This document shows, piece after piece, positions 63,028-64,000 of a stretch of DNA of 64,000 bases. The DNA is taken from the NCBI RefSeq assembly GCF_007954265.1, contig NZ_VOLS01000013.1, positions 1-64,000 of the forward strand. The letters are read 5' to 3'. Position 1 is the first letter of the stretch. Each line of letters begins with the position of its first letter. Below the pieces are notes generated by a model that was not told where the DNA came from, ran no database searches, and saw only the letters and a program-made list of their open reading frames with translations. The position numbers and the translations under genes were made by a program. This stretch comes from Colwellia sp. C1TZA3. Lineage in GTDB: Bacteria > Pseudomonadota > Gammaproteobacteria > Enterobacterales > Alteromonadaceae.

Positions 63028-64000
63028 ATGGCAGCATTTGATTATCAGGCAGTAGACAGCCGAGGCAAAAACAAAAAAGGGGTTATCGAAGGTGACACCC
63101 CTAGACATGTGCGTAATTTATTGCGTGAACAGGGTTTAATGCCGATTGACGTTACGCCCTGCCTGCAAAAAAGTAAGCAAGAAAATAAGCGATCTATTTT
63201 TGGTGGTGGTAAAAAAATATCAGCGTCGGAGTTAGCATTAATCACACGGCAACTATCAACCTTGGTTGAATCGGGTTTGCCGATAGAAGAGTCTTTGATG
63301 GCTGTTGGTGAGCAGTGTGAAAAAAACGCGATGAAAAGTATGATTATGGCGGTGCGTACAAAAGTCACCGAAGGTTATGGCTTAGCTGAAAGTATGGCGG
63401 AGTTTCCACAAATATTTAATCACTTATTTCGCGCTATGGTGGCTGCTGGCGAAAAATCAGGCCACCTAGACAAAGTACTAGACCGTTTAGCCGATTACAC
63501 CGAAAAACGGCAACAACTGCGCTCGCAGCTTATTCAAGCCTTGGTATATCCAGTTATTATGACCGTAGTGGCCACTGGCGTTATTGCTATATTACTGACT
63601 GCCGTGGTGCCAAAAATTGTTGGCCAATTTGAGCACATGGGTGCTAATTTACCCGCCACTACCCAGTTTCTCATTGCCAGTAGTGACTTTTTACGTGACT
63701 ATGGTTTGGTTATTGTGCTGATTGTCGTAGCGCTGATGTTACTTTGGTCGCAACTGCTGAAAAAGGCCAGTTTTAGGTTTGCCTATCATCAGCGCTTTCT
63801 TGCGATACCCGGCATAGGTAAAGTAGCAAAAAGTGTCAATACTGCAAGATTTGCTCGTACCTTGAGCATTTTAACCGCGAGTGCCGTTCCTTTGTTAGAG
63901 AGTATGAAAATATCGGGTGAAGTACTCGACAATTTATATATTAAACAAAGTGTTAAAGAGTCAGCGGATAAGGTTAGAGAAGGAACAAGTTTACGGGTGT
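63028..64000 (+). CDS. gspF: Type II secretion system inner-membrane protein GspF (partial, runs off the window)
   Basis: The ATG at 63028 opens a frame with no stop to the window end, about 324 codons of an expected ~405. The N-terminus MAAFDYQAVDSRGKNKKG is the family start. Two GspF domains are seen: the first with ELALITRQLSTLVESGLPIE and FNHLFRAMVAAGEKSGHLDK, the second with NTARFARTLSILTASAVPLL. Spans lie near LVYPVIMTVVATGVIAILLT and YGLVIVLIVVALMLLWSQ. It is the platform protein that couples GspE to the pseudopilus. Confidence 0.95.
   Translation, partial: MAAFDYQAVDSRGKNKKGVIEGDTPRHVRNLLREQGLMPIDVTPCLQKSKQENKRSIFGGGKKISASELALITRQLSTLVESGLPIEESLMAVGEQCEKNAMKSMIMAVRTKVTEGYGLAESMAEFPQIFNHLFRAMVAAGEKSGHLDKVLDRLADYTEKRQQLRSQLIQALVYPVIMTVVATGVIAILLTAVVPKIVGQFEHMGANLPATTQFLIASSDFLRDYGLVIVLIVVALMLLWSQLLKKASFRFAYHQRFLAIPGIGKVAKSVNTARFARTLSILTASAVPLLESMKISGEVLDNLYIKQSVKESADKVREGTSLRV

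Overview
The window looks like a chromosomal segment of a marine gammaproteobacterium of the order Alteromonadales, most likely Colwelliaceae (Colwellia/Thalassotalea-like). This is inferred from three things: AT-rich intergenic DNA, protein families and gene orders shared with Enterobacteria and Vibrio (glnA-ntrBC / typA / yihY / dtd / fabY; rraA / hslUV / ftsN / priA / rpmE; hslO-hslR next to gsp genes), and a secreted S8 protease with a GlyGly-CTERM-like tail. No species call can be made without a search. It is mostly a housekeeping region; no prophage, CRISPR array, tRNA or transposase gene was seen.

Layout. 1-504: end of an rRNA operon with two 5S rRNA genes in tandem, each with its own terminator. 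804-6431: epmA, then a nitrogen block on the minus strand (glnA, a DUF4124 gene, ntrB, ntrC) with a readable sigma-54/NtrC promoter in front of glnA. 6817-14970: typA, yihY, pip, dtd, a spermidine-synthase-like methyltransferase, fabY-like, an NTF2-like secreted protein, an NAD(P)-binding oxidoreductase and a small membrane protein. 15175-17557: nfeD plus two SPFH genes. 18093-23688: histidine utilisation (hutH, hutU, hutC, divergent hutI) with two palindromic operators. 24219-32109: rraA, a DUF971 gene, hslU, hslV (sigma-32 type promoter), ftsN, priA, rpmE. 32605-35109: dnaB-alr. 35293-36893: AhpD-like protein and TetR regulator with operators. 37395-41908: yjbQ, cheX-like, DUF6702-like and an M1 peptidase. 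42563-43269: a broken membrane-protein gene. 43502-46048: dusA, sseA. 46422-48292: a psp locus behind a sigma-54 promoter. 48984-51229: PCu(A)C chaperone, DUF2333, outer-membrane beta-barrel protein. 51534-56159: very large S8 protease. 56635-57915: hslO, hslR. 58275-64000: type II secretion genes gspC, D, E, F (F runs off the end).

The strongest unexpected signal is a dense family of short, transposase-less, inverted-repeat elements (about a dozen full or partial copies in 64 kb). They all start TACC and end GGTA (or a one-base variant), and nearly all are flanked by a 3-bp direct repeat TAA or TTA. The 'A' form is exactly 157 bp in all five intact copies; the 'B' form is about 153-160 bp with different ends. 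One A copy sits inside a B copy, A and B copies lie side by side, one copy is an A/B chimera, and two A copies have landed inside genes. In both genes, removing the element plus one target repeat restores the reading frame exactly, which directly demonstrates mobility and fixes the element boundaries. In the psp locus the element fell inside a signal peptide, and its end supplies a new in-frame start and hydrophobic stretch.

Other notable structures are a 3 x 20 bp tandem repeat in the glnA leader, a 161-bp tandem triplication between priA and ftsN, a 314-bp inverted-repeat element of a different kind, and a pair of degenerate repeats whose hairpins show compensatory changes. Functional links: NtrC encoded here probably activates glnA here; HutC probably controls hutCUH and hutI; the large S8 protease is a plausible substrate of the neighbouring type II secretion system. 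The psp genes and the hsl genes are stress-response units with their dedicated sigma factor promoters visible.
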